Positions 17,546 through 26,654 of a stretch of 64,000 bases of DNA are shown in pieces. The DNA lies in the NCBI GenBank assembly GCA_016841645.1, contig JAENYS010000004.1, forward strand, positions 1 to 64,000, written 5' to 3'. Source of the stretch: Desulfoscipio geothermicus (GTDB lineage: Bacteria; Bacillota; Desulfotomaculia; Desulfotomaculales; Desulfallaceae). Each line of letters begins with the position of its first letter. Within the stretch, counting starts at the first letter, position 1. Position numbers and translations under genes: made by a program. The notes beneath the pieces were generated by a model. That model saw only the letters and a list, made by a program, of their open reading frames with translations. It did not search any database and was not told where the DNA came from.

Positions 17546-18436
17546 TTAATTACTAAATTTATTACAGCCACTCTTATCGCTACCCCAAAAGGTCATGGGG
17601 TAGCCACCGGAGCAAATAGGAGTGCCGTGAAAATCAAGGCCTTCAGGTGGCAATTTAGCACCACGCAGGTTTAGCGGTATTATGCCTTGTGAATTGTAAT
17701 CGTGGTAAAGAGTTTGGCAGATTTCCTTGACGTCGTAGCCAGAATCCATGGTCCAGTAGTTCGGATAGTCTTCTTTTTTAAGCGGTGCAGTTACTTTTTC
17801 TACAAGAGGTAATGCTTCCATGCTATCTGCTCTACTGGCAGGAGTTAGATTTACAGCCAACGGCATTTCACTTATACAGTCAACCGCCAGGTGTACCTTC
17901 CAGCCAAACCAGGTTATTTGGTTGCCGTGACTGTCTCTTTTGGAACCCCAATCCGGTTGGGTACCATCTTGAGCTATAGTTCTCTTAGGTTTTGGTCTTT
18001 CCCGGGATTCTAATTTGGTTGCATCTATTGCTGCATATTCACTGTCTATGGCCCCTTGTTCCCGAAATTGACCTACAAGCTGTTGAAAATACTGTTCTAA
18101 CAATTCATTTTCGGATATTGCTTTAAATAGGCGGCTAAAAGTAGAAACGCTTGGGCCTTGACTTGCTACTGGAAAACCGCATGCAAATCTGAAGATAGGA
18201 TCTTGCCTTATTCGCTCGGTCAATGCAGTAAAACTAGGTATTCTTTCAATAACCATTGCAAACAGAGCTCGTAACTTCGCTGTCAGTGAGTATCCGGTAG
18301 GCCCTAAAGAGCTTTTTTCAAGGTTATCAATGATAGGCTTAAGATCAAGGGTGTAAAAAATCTTTTCTAGCCGAGTTTCCGGTTGCAGTTTCATTATTTC
18401 TTCGAAGGAAAACAGGCATTGTTGTTGAATATACAA
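17546..18436 (-). pseudogene. truncated DDE transposase (DUF772 type, IS1182/IS5-like)
   Basis: 296 residues with a DUF772 N-terminal domain (SLTAKLRALFAMVIERI, VSTFSRLFKAI) and the start of the DDE catalytic domain: first Asp in AAIDATKLES, second in WTMDSGYD. Related full-length proteins continue for some 150 residues past the GSDK region, where this one ends abruptly in CNKFSN and a stop. The third catalytic residue (Glu) and the far IS end are therefore missing, and the element cannot move by itself. The TTG start follows GAGGTGAAG. It lies directly upstream of the spoVA operon. Confidence 0.8.
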
Positions 18437-18439
18437 GTA

Positions 18440-18510
18440 ACTTCACCTCTAGTTTTTGTCGTTTGTTATTGGGTGGTACTTGTAATATTCGGCAAAACAA
18501 GGGGTGAAGT
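18440..18510 (-). repeat. inverted repeat that covers the transposase ribosome binding site
   Basis: Imperfect arms at 18440-18461 and 18490-18510, about 17 of 21 bases paired. On the minus strand the 3' arm contains the GAGGTGAAGT ribosome binding site of the transposase gene, and the 5' arm contains its complement ACTTCACC. A transcript entering from outside would fold and hide the site, a known way of restraining transposase synthesis. It may lie near the original IS end, which I could not define. Confidence 0.55.
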
Positions 18511-18656
18511 CCTTTTTTACGCTCCTGGAACCCTTGATTTTATTGGTTTATCGATTATGCAAAATGCTTAGATAATATTATTGACATGCTTGCCAGAGAT
18601 TCCTCCCGTAACAATTACATTGTTAACGATTATTTGAAAAAGAATATGGTAAGACA

Positions 18657-19031
18657 CTGGCTCATTCCCTTTGAATACATCGCTATAATTTTATGTTCGA
18701 TTTCATCCGTCCGTGTCCGCCTCTTTTCGAGTATTTTAGACTCAAACTCTCCGTTGCGGTCGCGGGGTACGGCAATTTAACTCTCGCCGTAATCGCTGAT
18801 GACGGTCTTGCGGTTATACCCGTTGCGGGAATTCCCGGTGTTGTTTCCTTCGATGCTATGTTTTTCGTATCCTAAATGCTCTTCCATTTCAGCTTCCAGC
18901 ATCTGTTCAATTGTTCCCGCAAAAAGGCGTTTCAGCTTCGACTGTATGTCACCCGTGCTTTGGCAGTCCTGCATTAAGAGGCCTACCAATTCCATTTCCT
19001 TGTATGTAAGAATGTTTTTTGATTGCCTCAT
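18657..19031 (-). pseudogene. IS256-family (mutator type) transposase remnant
   Basis: The first 84 residues match the N-terminus of IS256-type transposases (EMEEHLGYEKHS, NTGNSRNGYNRKT) and end at a TAA at 18777-18779. The same frame then continues with the next family segment (VPRDRNGEFES, TRTDEIEHKIIAMYSKGMS) to about 18657, after which similarity stops. So the gene has an internal stop and has lost most of its catalytic domain. The ATG at 19031 has little ribosome binding site. No terminal repeats were identified. Confidence 0.8.
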
Positions 19032-19150
19032 TTTAATAACCTCACATTTTGTTTTATATGGAGATTATTGCCATTTACACAGGTGCTTATTCAGCCTCAA
19101 AAAGAAATAGCACCGAAGATTGACTCCGGCACTACTCTCTTGTTTTAAAA

Positions 19151-19226
19151 TGGTGGGAACAACAGGACTTGAACCTGTGACATCTTGCTTGTAAGGCAAG
19201 CGCTCTCCCAACTGAGCTATGCTCCC
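19151..19226 (-). tRNA. tRNA-Val (UAC), copy 1
   Basis: 76 bases with encoded CCA. Acceptor GGGAGCA pairs with TGTTCCC; the anticodon stem CTTGC/GCAAG holds loop CTTACAA (anticodon UAC); the T loop is GGTTCAAGTCC. It is nearly identical to the copy at 19294-19369, differing in a few stem positions. Confidence 0.96.
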
Positions 19227-19293
19227 AAATATATTTTATTTTTTATTTGAAACGATAGTCCCAAGTTATACCCAGCACTATCGTTATTAATCC

Positions 19294-19369
19294 TGGTGGG
19301 AACAACAGGACTTGAACCTGTGACATCCTGCTTGTAAGGCAGGCGCTCTCCCAGCTGAGCTATGCTCCC
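19294..19369 (-). tRNA. tRNA-Val (UAC), copy 2
   Basis: 76 bases with encoded CCA. Anticodon stem CCTGC/GCAGG around loop CTTACAA (UAC). The acceptor, D and T arms match copy 1 except for an AGCTG/AACTG difference in the D arm. Confidence 0.96.
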
Positions 19370-19408
19370 GTGAGCGTTAGTCATTGGACGCGTTTACGGT
19401 GGATTGTT

Positions 19409-19461
<53 letters not shown>

Positions 19462-19464
19462 TTG

Positions 19465-19540
19465 TGGTGACCCCACCGGGATTCGAACCCGGGTTACCGC
19501 CGTGAAAGGGCGGTGTCTTAGGCCACTTGACCATGGGGCC
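19465..19540 (-). tRNA. tRNA-Glu (UUC)
   Basis: 76 bases with CCA. Acceptor GGCCCCA/TGGGGTC, anticodon stem CCGCC/GGCGG around CTTTCAC (UUC), T loop GGTTCGAATCC. Its 3' end is only 3 bases from the 5' end of the truncated tRNA-Val. Confidence 0.96.
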
Positions 19541-19558
19541 TATTAAACTGCTAATTAC

Positions 19559-19633
19559 TGGTGGGCCCACTAGGATTCGAACCTAGAACCAGCCGGTTAT
19601 GAGCCGGATGCTCTACCGTTGAGCTATGGGCCC
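19559..19633 (-). tRNA. tRNA-Met (CAU), or tRNA-Ile2
   Basis: 75 bases with CCA. Acceptor GGGCCCA/TGGGCCC, anticodon stem TCCGG/CCGGC-like around CTCATAA (CAU). It lacks the unpaired first base of initiator tRNA. A CAU anticodon may also be an isoleucine tRNA with lysidine at position 34; sequence alone does not decide firmly. Confidence 0.9.
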
Positions 19634-19641
19634 GGTGGAAT

Positions 19642-19716
19642 TGGCTCCCCGAGCTGGATTCGAACCAGCAACCCTCCGGTTAACAGCCGGATGCTCTACC
19701 GTTGAGCTATCGAGGA
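19642..19716 (-). tRNA. tRNA-Asn (GUU)
   Basis: 75 bases with CCA. Acceptor TCCTCGA/TCGGGGA, discriminator G, anticodon loop CTGTTAA (GUU), T loop GGTTCGAATCC. First of the cluster in transcription order, 67 bases downstream of sigA, so it may be partly read from the sigA operon. Confidence 0.96.
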
Positions 19717-19783
19717 ACGCTACAGCAGTTATTATACAATAATCCTAACCCTCGGTCAATAGGATGTATCAAGCAAAATTTAA

Positions 19784-20902
19784 CTAATCCAAGTAATCCT
19801 TAAGTTTTTTACTGCGACTGGGATGACGCAGTTTTCTTAGGGTCTTGGCTTCAATTTGCCTTATCCGCTCACGGGTTACACCAAACCTCTGGCCTACTTC
19901 TTCAAGGGTCCGCGCCCGGCCGTCATCCAGCCCAAAGCGCAGGCGCAGTACCTTTTGCTCCCGGTCAGTTAACGTTGTCAGTACATCATCTAACTGTTCC
20001 CTGAGTAAAGTAAATGAAGCCTCTTCAGCCGGAGCCCGGGCATCGTGGTCTTCAATGAAATCACCAAGGTGAGAATCCTCCTCCTCACCAATCGGGGTTT
20101 CCAGTGATACAGGCTCCTGGGCAATTTTCAATATTTCACGCACCTTATCCTCGGAAATACTCATTTCTTTGGCAATTTCCTCTGGTAGCGGCTCACGGCC
20201 CAACTCCTGCAGCAACTGTCTGCTCACCCTGATTAATTTATTGATGGTTTCCACCATGTGCACCGGGATACGAATTGTCCGAGCCTGATCTGCAATGGCC
20301 CTGGTTATAGCCTGCCTGATCCACCAGGTGGCGTAGGTACTGAATTTAAAGCCCTTCCGGAAATCAAACTTTTCCACGGCCTTAATCAGGCCTAAATTAC
20401 CTTCCTGGATCAGATCCAAAAATAGCATGCCCCGGCCAACATAGCGCTTGGCAATGCTGACCACCAGGCGCAGGTTGGCTTCGGCCAGCAAGCGTTTAGC
20501 TTCTTCGTCGCCCTCCTCCATTCGCTGGGCCAGTTCTACTTCCCTTTCAGGCGTTAGCAAAGGCACCCGGCCGATTTCCTTTAAGTACATGCGCACGGGA
20601 TCATCTATACCAACACCCTCCGGGACGGTTAAATCAACTTCCACATCTTCACCGGCTTCGTTATCCTCTTCTTCAGTGGAAGAAACGTTAATAGTCTCAA
20701 TATCATGAACATCAGGAACCACTTCGATACCCATAGCGGATAGTTTCTCGTATACATCATCAATTTGCTCGGGGGTAAGCTCTATGCCCTGTAAGCTATC
20801 CATGACCTCTTGGTAAGTCAATGCTCCTCGTTTTTGGCCCTTTTCGATTAATTCCTTAACGTCTTTGGTGATTTGTTTATTCCTGGAGCTTTCCCTGCTC
20901 AT
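19784..20902 (-). CDS. sigA: housekeeping RNA polymerase sigma factor SigA (RpoD)
   Basis: 372 residues, the B. subtilis SigA length. A region 1.1-like segment at the N-terminus is followed by an acidic linker (near 75-90), region 1.2 ([11 protein letters not shown]), region 2 with [14 protein letters not shown] and the -10 recognition helix [10 protein letters not shown], region 3 and region 4 with [17 protein letters not shown], which reads the -35 element. Its ATG overlaps the dnaG stop by 4 bases (ATGA), so the two are coupled in the macromolecular synthesis operon. Confidence 0.98.
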   Translation of the reverse strand: MSRESSRNKQITKDVKELIEKGQKRGALTYQEVMDSLQGIELTPEQIDDVYEKLSAMGIEVVPDVHDIETINVSSTEEEDNEAGEDVEVDLTVPEGVGIDDPVRMYLKEIGRVPLLTPEREVELAQRMEEGDEEAKRLLAEANLRLVVSIAKRYVGRGMLFLDLIQEGNLGLIKAVEKFDFRKGFKFSTYATWWIRQAITRAIADQARTIRIPVHMVETINKLIRVSRQLLQELGREPLPEEIAKEMSISEDKVREILKIAQEPVSLETPIGEEEDSHLGDFIEDHDARAPAEEASFTLLREQLDDVLTTLTDREQKVLRLRFGLDDGRARTLEEVGQRFGVTRERIRQIEAKTLRKLRHPSRSKKLKDYLD

Positions 20903-22710
20903 TGCAGCATTTCCCCTCCCTTCAGGGTTTGATCAGCAAAACCTATCTCGCGCAAAATGCGTGTTGTTTCCTCATAATCCCCAGCTTTTTCCGCGACAGC
21001 CAGCGCGTCCTGCAATTTCCGGCGGTGCACCAACAACTGTCGTCTTTTGATAGCGTTTATATAACCTTGTACAAGTTGCTCGGGGCTTTCGCCGGGAACC
21101 GGTTCCATTAACATAGCGCTCAACTTTTTCTGATACTCCTCTTCCAGGTAATCAAACACGGCAGATAATGTATACGAATAGGACAACTTGTATATGTCTA
21201 ATATCTTTGCGTAAATCTCACGACAAAAATCATCCTGAAAAAAATTGCCCGGCAATGCATCGGCAACTATATTTATAAATTTATTATCTTCCAGTATCAG
21301 TCTTATTAATCCATACTCGGCTTTCTTGCCAAAATCAACGTTAATTCTTTTAATATTTATATTATGCTTATTTTTAGCAATTTTATCCGGTTCAGTTACT
21401 TTTTTTGGCTTATTATTGGAAAATCTTTGTAGCTGTTCCGCCACTACATGGTAACTGGTAAATAACCTGGCGGCCACCAACCGAATAGCTTCATTCTTTT
21501 CCAGTTCGCCGGACATGTTTGCCAGAGCGGGCAATACCTCTTCCAACACAGCATCCCTGAACATGGCCTCATTTTTATATTTAGCCAGGGCCCTACGAAT
21601 TTTAAACTCAATAAATGGTGTTGCATTTTCTACTTGCTGCTTCCATTGGTCCAAGCCGCGAGCTCGTAAAAATTCATCCGGATCATTGCCTTCGGGAAGG
21701 GAAAGCACCCTCACCCGGCAGCCCAACTCCTGTAGTATATCCAATCCCCGCACCGCAGCTGCTACTCCCGCAGCGTCAGCATCGTAGGCAATAATCACTT
21801 CCCTTGTATAGTTCATTAACAAAAGCCCATGCTCCCTAGTCATACTGGTACCCAACGAGGCCACTGTATTTGCCATACCATATTGATGGATAGCTATAGT
21901 GTCCATATAGCCCTCGGTAATTATAACGTAACCCATTTCTCGAATGGCTTGTCTAGCCCGGTCAAGGCCATACAATATTTTACCTTTACTAAAAAAATCC
22001 GTCTCTGCGGTGTTTAAGTACTTAGGCGAACCCTCACCCAACACCCGCCCACCAAAACCAACCACCCGCCCCCGAGCATCTGAGATGGGAAACATTAAGC
22101 GTGACCTAAACCGGTCATATGCCTTGCGGTCACCGCTTACCACCAGCCCTACTTTCAACAGGTCAGGCACGTTAATGCCCTTGCCCTGCATAAACTTAAT
22201 CAGCGCGTCCCATGATGCCGGCGCGTAACCAAGCCCAAAATCCTTAATTATACCCGCAGTAATGCCCCGACCGGTGACATATTCCCTGGCCACAGCCGCC
22301 TCGGGGTGCTGCAATAGTATCGACTGAAAGTAATCCCTGGCCAGGGCGTTAATTTTCCATGCCCTTTCCTCCCGGCGCAAACGCTCCCGCACCTGGGGGC
22401 TGTATCCATCGGGAACCGCTACCCCGACCTTTTCCCCCAGCATTCTAACCGCCTCGGGAAAGGACAAATTGTGCTGCAGCATAATAAACCTAAAAACATT
22501 GCCACCGGCATTACAACCAAAACAATAAAAAATTTGTTTGTCAGGTGTAACTGTAAATGAAGGGTCGGATTCCCGGTGGAACGGACAGTAACCTACATAA
22601 TTGCGGCCCTTTTTCTGCAACGTTACATAATCGGAAATAATTTGAACAATATCGGTACGCAGCCGAATATTCTCCACAATCTCTTCAGGAATAAACCCAC
22701 CCATCAACAC
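20899..22710 (-). CDS. dnaG: DNA primase DnaG
   Basis: 603 residues. The N-terminal CHC2 zinc motif is [11 protein letters not shown] then [10 protein letters not shown] (about 43-67). The catalytic core follows with [16 protein letters not shown], the TOPRIM motif ITEGYMDTI, and YDADAAG. The last 150 residues are the helicase-binding domain. It makes the RNA primers for replication. It is followed directly by sigA, as in most Firmicutes. The start could be the ATG at 22710 or the second ATG two codons on. Confidence 0.97.
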   Translation of the reverse strand: MLMGGFIPEEIVENIRLRTDIVQIISDYVTLQKKGRNYVGYCPFHRESDPSFTVTPDKQIFYCFGCNAGGNVFRFIMLQHNLSFPEAVRMLGEKVGVAVPDGYSPQVRERLRREERAWKINALARDYFQSILLQHPEAAVAREYVTGRGITAGIIKDFGLGYAPASWDALIKFMQGKGINVPDLLKVGLVVSGDRKAYDRFRSRLMFPISDARGRVVGFGGRVLGEGSPKYLNTAETDFFSKGKILYGLDRARQAIREMGYVIITEGYMDTIAIHQYGMANTVASLGTSMTREHGLLLMNYTREVIIAYDADAAGVAAAVRGLDILQELGCRVRVLSLPEGNDPDEFLRARGLDQWKQQVENATPFIEFKIRRALAKYKNEAMFRDAVLEEVLPALANMSGELEKNEAIRLVAARLFTSYHVVAEQLQRFSNNKPKKVTEPDKIAKNKHNINIKRINVDFGKKAEYGLIRLILEDNKFINIVADALPGNFFQDDFCREIYAKILDIYKLSYSYTLSAVFDYLEEEYQKKLSAMLMEPVPGESPEQLVQGYINAIKRRQLLVHRRKLQDALAVAEKAGDYEETTRILREIGFADQTLKGGEMLQ

Positions 22711-22756
22711 ACCTTCTAATCACAACAACATGCATAGCATATTGGCCGCTTAACAT

Positions 22757-23839
22757 TTATTCGCTATCTCCATAAATTTTCCTTCCGGACTCGACATTTT
22801 TTTTATTCACCCCAAGGCCGAATGCATAAAAACCGCTGTCGGGAATCGCGAAGGAGCGGGGAATAAACAGTTGTTTAAACTGGGCAATCGCGTAGCGATC
22901 GGTCATGCCCGCTATGTAGTCACATACCGCCCGCTCCACACCCACGATCAGCGATCTGACACGGTGTTCTGCAGGGAGGTCCTGAGGATACTTAACCCAG
23001 TGGCCAAACAGATATTGCAACACATGCCGAGCCTTATCCTCTTCTTCTTTGGCCTCGGCATCTATATAGACATGCTCAAAGAGAAACTGCCTAAGTTTAT
23101 CCGTTGCCTGCTGTACTTTACTACTCATATTTATAATAGGCTTATCCCAATTGGTAATGATTAAATCCATCACCATAGTATTAATACGGGCACGGTGCTC
23201 CCTTCCTAATATATCCAGACAAAAGATTGGCAAATCCTGCGCTTGAATAATTCCACCACGGATGGCATCGTCAACATCATGGTTAATATACGCCACCCGG
23301 TCCGCTATTTTAACTACCTGTCCCTCCAGAGTAGACGGGCGCACCGGACCGGTGTGATTTAAAATCCCATCACACACTTCCCAAGTCAGGTTAAGCCCCA
23401 TCCCCCCCTCCAATTCTTCCACCACCCGCAGGCTTTGCCGGTTATGTTTGAAACCACCCGGCATAATATCGTTAAGAGCGCTTTCCCCGGCATGTCCGAA
23501 AGGAGTATGCCCCAGATCATGCGCAAGTGCTATGGCCTCGGTGAGATCCTCGTTTAAACACAGTGCTCTTGCCACCGTGCGAGCTATTTGGGATACCTCC
23601 AGGGTGTGGGTAAGCCTGGTACGGTAATGGTCACCCTCGGGACTAATAAATACCTGGGTTTTATGTTTGAGGCGACGAAACGCTTTGGAATGAATTATTC
23701 TGTCCCGGTCGCGCTGGAAGGCTGTTCTAATCCTACAAGGCTCTTCAGGACTGCGCCTGCCAACTGAACGATTGCTGTGTGTGGCAAACGAAGATAAATT
23801 TTTTTCTTCCATTGCCTCAGTGTGCTTACGAATTTCCAC
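22757..23839 (-). CDS. dgt: deoxyguanosinetriphosphate triphosphohydrolase-like protein
   Basis: 360 residues, an HD-domain dNTPase of the type 2 (dgt-like) group. HD residues are in RLTHTLEVSQI, ALAHDLGHTPFGHAGE and NHDVDDAI. It hydrolyses dNTPs to deoxynucleosides and triphosphate. The GTG start follows GGGGGGTGG by about 7 bases. It precedes dnaG by 46 bases on the same strand, an arrangement common in Clostridia, where it may help balance dNTP pools at replication. Confidence 0.93.
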   Translation of the reverse strand: MEIRKHTEAMEEKNLSSFATHSNRSVGRRSPEEPCRIRTAFQRDRDRIIHSKAFRRLKHKTQVFISPEGDHYRTRLTHTLEVSQIARTVARALCLNEDLTEAIALAHDLGHTPFGHAGESALNDIMPGGFKHNRQSLRVVEELEGGMGLNLTWEVCDGILNHTGPVRPSTLEGQVVKIADRVAYINHDVDDAIRGGIIQAQDLPIFCLDILGREHRARINTMVMDLIITNWDKPIINMSSKVQQATDKLRQFLFEHVYIDAEAKEEEDKARHVLQYLFGHWVKYPQDLPAEHRVRSLIVGVERAVCDYIAGMTDRYAIAQFKQLFIPRSFAIPDSGFYAFGLGVNKKNVESGRKIYGDSE

Positions 23840-23955
23840 CCAATACCCACCCCCTAAATACTTTTCTTACCCAATAATTACAACTTGCCCCCGGCTTAAT
23901 ATACAAATTATCGACTCAGAGTAAGGTTTTCACCCTCCACATCGGATTAAATAAA

Positions 23956-23995
23956 TTTACCCCCGGCAGCCTATCAAACGACCAACGGGGGTAAA
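23956..23995 (-). terminator. terminator after the flavodoxin-fold reductase gene
   Basis: TTTACCCCCG at 23956-23965 pairs with CGGGGGTAAA at 23986-23995; on the minus strand it is followed by TTTATTTAAT. It separates the reductase gene from dgt. Confidence 0.6.
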
Positions 23996-24017
23996 TAGTA
24001 CATTGCTTGTATTTCCC

Positions 24018-24623
24018 CTAGGTCCGGTAAGCACGCAGGCTAGCAGTTGCCCGCGCCACTTCCAGCACCCGCCGAGCCAAAATTCGGGTGCGCTTGAGCC
24101 CATCCTGGTCGTCTTTAGCCCATCGCTGGGCGCAAGCACCCAGATGTCCGGAATCGTTATCAATAAACCCATCCCCCACCACGGTCATACCTTGACAAAA
24201 CATCATGTCCTGCATAGCCCGCAGGGTGGTTTCCTGACCACCAAAACGGGCTGCGGCCACCGACAGTGCACCACCTACCACATTTAGTAGTGCCTTATCC
24301 TTGCGCAGACAACGGGTTTTATCCCAAAAAGCTTTGAGCTGAGCTGATACAGTGCAGAAATATACCGGGCTACCCATAATAATACCGTCACAGCGACGCA
24401 GCAAATCATAGGCTTCCTCCAGTGGTGTGCCGCGATAACATTTTCCCTCGCAAGGATTCGAACAAACTATGCAATAGGGCACTTTAACCTTAGCTAGTAT
24501 TTCGGACACTTGCATAAAATACCCCTCGCACCCGGCAGCCTCTATTTCTTCCAGCGCCGTACGAAGCATCATGGCTGTATTGCCTTCGGCATTGGGGCTT
24601 CCATTTATTGCAATAATAAGCAC
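24018..24623 (-). CDS. flavodoxin-fold NADPH-dependent FMN reductase / iron-sulfur flavoprotein-like
   Basis: 201 residues from GTG at 24623, with AAGGGAG 6 bases upstream; an ATG 24 bases earlier lies before the ribosome binding site. The FMN site is INGSPNAEGNT at the N-terminus and GSPVYFCTVSAQLK near 95. Three cysteines, CIVCSNPCEGKC, sit around 50-62, in the compact pattern used by iron-sulfur flavoproteins of anaerobes. Such proteins are electron carriers or quinone/oxygen reductases; the substrate is unknown. A promoter and long structured leader precede it. Confidence 0.8.
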   Translation of the reverse strand: MLIIAINGSPNAEGNTAMMLRTALEEIEAAGCEGYFMQVSEILAKVKVPYCIVCSNPCEGKCYRGTPLEEAYDLLRRCDGIIMGSPVYFCTVSAQLKAFWDKTRCLRKDKALLNVVGGALSVAAARFGGQETTLRAMQDMMFCQGMTVVGDGFIDNDSGHLGACAQRWAKDDQDGLKRTRILARRVLEVARATASLRAYRT

Positions 24624-24633
24624 AGAATCTCCC

Positions 24634-24815
24634 TTCTTTCTATACAAATCCTTGATTCAGATGGGGTTCACCCTCTGGGCACAAAAACCTTGTCTGAATC
24701 CTAGAAGTTGTTACCCTAGAACTTAGCTTCTTTACTCTTACCCGGAGGGTATATCTCTATCAACTTGGCAACTTTTGCCAATGTATACCTACCACTTATG
24801 CCACACCTGATAAAC
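24634..24815 (-). promoter_or_regulatory. long structured leader of the FMN reductase gene
   Basis: About 180 bases of untranslated leader follow the promoter at 24822-24850. GGTATA/TATACC (24748-24753 with 24784-24789) closes a domain that contains a perfect 7-bp hairpin TTGGCAA/TTGCCAA (24765-24771 with 24775-24781). Nearer the gene a large hairpin is closed by GATTCAGA/TCTGAATC (24654-24661 with 24693-24700), part of a dispersed repeat. The two-domain layout resembles a riboswitch followed by an expression platform, but it matches no class I know. There is no U-tract, so translational control would be expected. Confidence 0.45.
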
Positions 24816-24821
24816 GGTATC

Positions 24822-24850
24822 AGTTTAAGAATTTATAAAACTTATGTCAA
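24822..24850 (-). promoter_or_regulatory. sigma-A promoter of the FMN reductase gene
   Basis: On the minus strand TTGACA (24845-24850), a 17-base spacer and TAAACT (24822-24827). A near-consensus vegetative promoter about 200 bases before the start codon. Confidence 0.65.
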
Positions 24851-24933
24851 GTGAATTTAATTTATGACCGTAATGGCTGTTTCAGAATATTATCCAAGTT
24901 ATTCATAGAGTTCTTGGGCGAGTAATCTGTTTA

Positions 24934-25515
24934 TCATGCGCTTAATTTTATTGACTCCAGTACCTGATAAACAGGCCCCTTGGGGGTAAGCTCGCTTTTC
25001 ATTAAATCGATACAGGATACGGTTATACCGCTAACACTCCAATCAGTGTTAATCTTAGCTGCTTTGCTCACCAACATTTCGCCACCCTGGAGTGTGCGCA
25101 ACCGGCCAAGAGTTAAATGCGGCGCAAAGCTTTGGCTGTCCAATGCCCAACCCAGTGCAACCAGGCATTCCTCCACCCGCCCGTGCAGCAAGCGAAACTT
25201 GTGCACCTCACCCTGTACCCCCACCCAGATAACCCGGGGACGGCGAGGACCGGGGAAAAAGCCAAGTCCACTTAATTCCAGTCCAAAACTACCCGTACCT
25301 GCAGCCACTTCATTAACAGCCATGGTAATTTCACTGACCCGGCTATCGTCAACATCACCTAAAAATTTTATAGTCAAATGCAGGTTTTGCGGCTCAACCC
25401 ATTTAACGTTTACCGGGGCAGTTCGCAAAAAAGTTTGCAAATTAGTCAGCTCCCTTTTTATCCCAAGCGACAAATTTACAGCCCAGAAAAGACGTAACTG
25501 TTGCACCCGAATCAC
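24934..25515 (-). CDS. thpR: RNA 2',3'-cyclic phosphodiesterase ThpR (2H family)
   Basis: About 193 residues. The two HxTx motifs that define 2H phosphoesterases are HLTI (in HLTIKFLGDVDD) and HLTL (in HLTLGRLR). Formerly called 2'-5' RNA ligase. It opens 2',3'-cyclic phosphates on RNA ends. The start is uncertain: an ATG at 25533 sits just after a TATAAT-like -10 and has no site, while GTG codons at 25515 and 25506 follow AAGGA or AGGTG. Confidence 0.9.
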   Translation of the reverse strand: MIRVQQLRLFWAVNLSLGIKRELTNLQTFLRTAPVNVKWVEPQNLHLTIKFLGDVDDSRVSEITMAVNEVAAGTGSFGLELSGLGFFPGPRRPRVIWVGVQGEVHKFRLLHGRVEECLVALGWALDSQSFAPHLTLGRLRTLQGGEMLVSKAAKINTDWSVSGITVSCIDLMKSELTPKGPVYQVLESIKLSA

Positions 25516-25644
25516 CTGCCTATCCTTACGCATTTTGATTATAAGATTTGTTATACTTCTATATTTTTTCCCAATTTCCTGTTAGTTTACAAATATTTAA
25601 TAATAGCAAGAAAAGCTAGTTAAAACTTCTTGCGCTCATATACT

Positions 25645-25688
25645 TTTTACCTAATAAGAGGGCCAGATGGCCCTCTTATTAGGTAAAA
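25645..25688. repeat. perfect 20-bp palindrome without U-tract
   Basis: TTTTACCTAATAAGAGGGCC at 25645-25664 and its exact complement at 25669-25688, with a 4-base loop AGAT. It lies between the PPDK regulatory protein gene and thpR. The outer T4/A4 pairs are on the wrong sides for a standard intrinsic terminator in either direction, though the stem could still end transcripts or protect 3' ends. Confidence 0.85.
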
Positions 25689-25739
25689 TAATTAAGTAAA
25701 AAAAGCTAATAATTTTGCAAACAGGTTTTTAAACCAACT

Positions 25740-26654
25740 CTACCCGCCATGCCTTCTCCCTTTATAATATATTTCCAACACTCGGCTGGCGGTTTCTTCC
25801 ACAGCCTTGTTAGTTACATCAATTATTGAACAACCAGCTTTTTTCATCACCTTTTCGGCAAATTCCAGTTCTTTTAAAATACGTTCCATGCTAACGTAAT
25901 CGGCATTGGAAGTGAGGCCCAATGCTTTTAGCCGCTCTCGCCTGATTTCATTGAGCTGGCTGGGACGAATTGTCAGGCCGACCACCTTGTGCCGGGCCAG
26001 ATTAAAAATCTCCTCGGGCGGAGCTACTTCAGGTACCAGCGGCACATTGGCCGCCTTGATACTTTTATGTGCCAAATACATGCATAAAGGTGTCTTAGAA
26101 GTGCGACTTACCCCGATAACCACCAGATCAGCTCGCATAATGCCTCTGGGGTCTTTACCATCGTCGTATTTTACTGCAAATTCTATGGCTTCCACTTTGC
26201 GAAAATATTCCCGGTCCATCTTACGCACCAGTCCCGGCTCTAACTTGGGCTGGTGGCCTTCCAGCTTAGTCAGGGCATCCAACATGGGGCTCATTATATC
26301 CACTGTTAAAACGTTGTGTTTTTTTGCCTCTGCAGTAATTATCTCTCTAAGTTCGGGCAGCACCAGCGTATAAGCGATTAAACTATTAAAATGGCTTGCC
26401 TCCTCTACAATTTCCGGAATTTCAAATGTATCGTTAACATAGGGAACCCGGCGGATCTCCACATTGCCACCGTTAAACTGGCTGGCCGCCGCCCTGACCA
26501 CCAACTCGGCCGTTTCACCTATGGAGTCCGATATAATATAGACAACCGGTCTTGGTTTTACATCCGCGGATATGAGTACCGCCTCCTTAGTAACCGCCTT
26601 CGCCCAACTCAACGAACAATTTGGTGACGTTGGTTTTACTAAATCGCCCCACAA
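25740..26654 (-). CDS. pyruvate, phosphate dikinase regulatory protein (DUF299)
   Basis: Up to 304 residues. The bifunctional Ser/Thr kinase-phosphorylase fold is shown by YIISDSIGETAELV, the P-loop GVSRTSKTP near residue 175, and IRPSQLNEIRRERL. It switches PPDK off by ADP-dependent phosphorylation and on by Pi-dependent dephosphorylation. It lies after ccpN, as yqfL does in B. subtilis. The only standard in-frame start, ATG 26654, would give 68 bases of overlap with ccpN and about 30 extra residues. A strong AAGGAGG just after the ccpN stop instead points to initiation near 26575, where the best-placed codon is ATA. Confidence 0.92.
   Translation of the reverse strand: MWGDLVKPTSPNCSLSWAKAVTKEAVLISADVKPRPVVYIISDSIGETAELVVRAAASQFNGGNVEIRRVPYVNDTFEIPEIVEEASHFNSLIAYTLVLPELREIITAEAKKHNVLTVDIMSPMLDALTKLEGHQPKLEPGLVRKMDREYFRKVEAIEFAVKYDDGKDPRGIMRADLVVIGVSRTSKTPLCMYLAHKSIKAANVPLVPEVAPPEEIFNLARHKVVGLTIRPSQLNEIRRERLKALGLTSNADYVSMERILKELEFAEKVMKKAGCSIIDVTNKAVEETASRVLEIYYKGRRHGG

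Noticed and set aside
17546-19031. A functional transposon carrying the spoVA operon
   Set aside because: Both transposases are broken and no terminal inverted repeats or target duplications were found around the operon.
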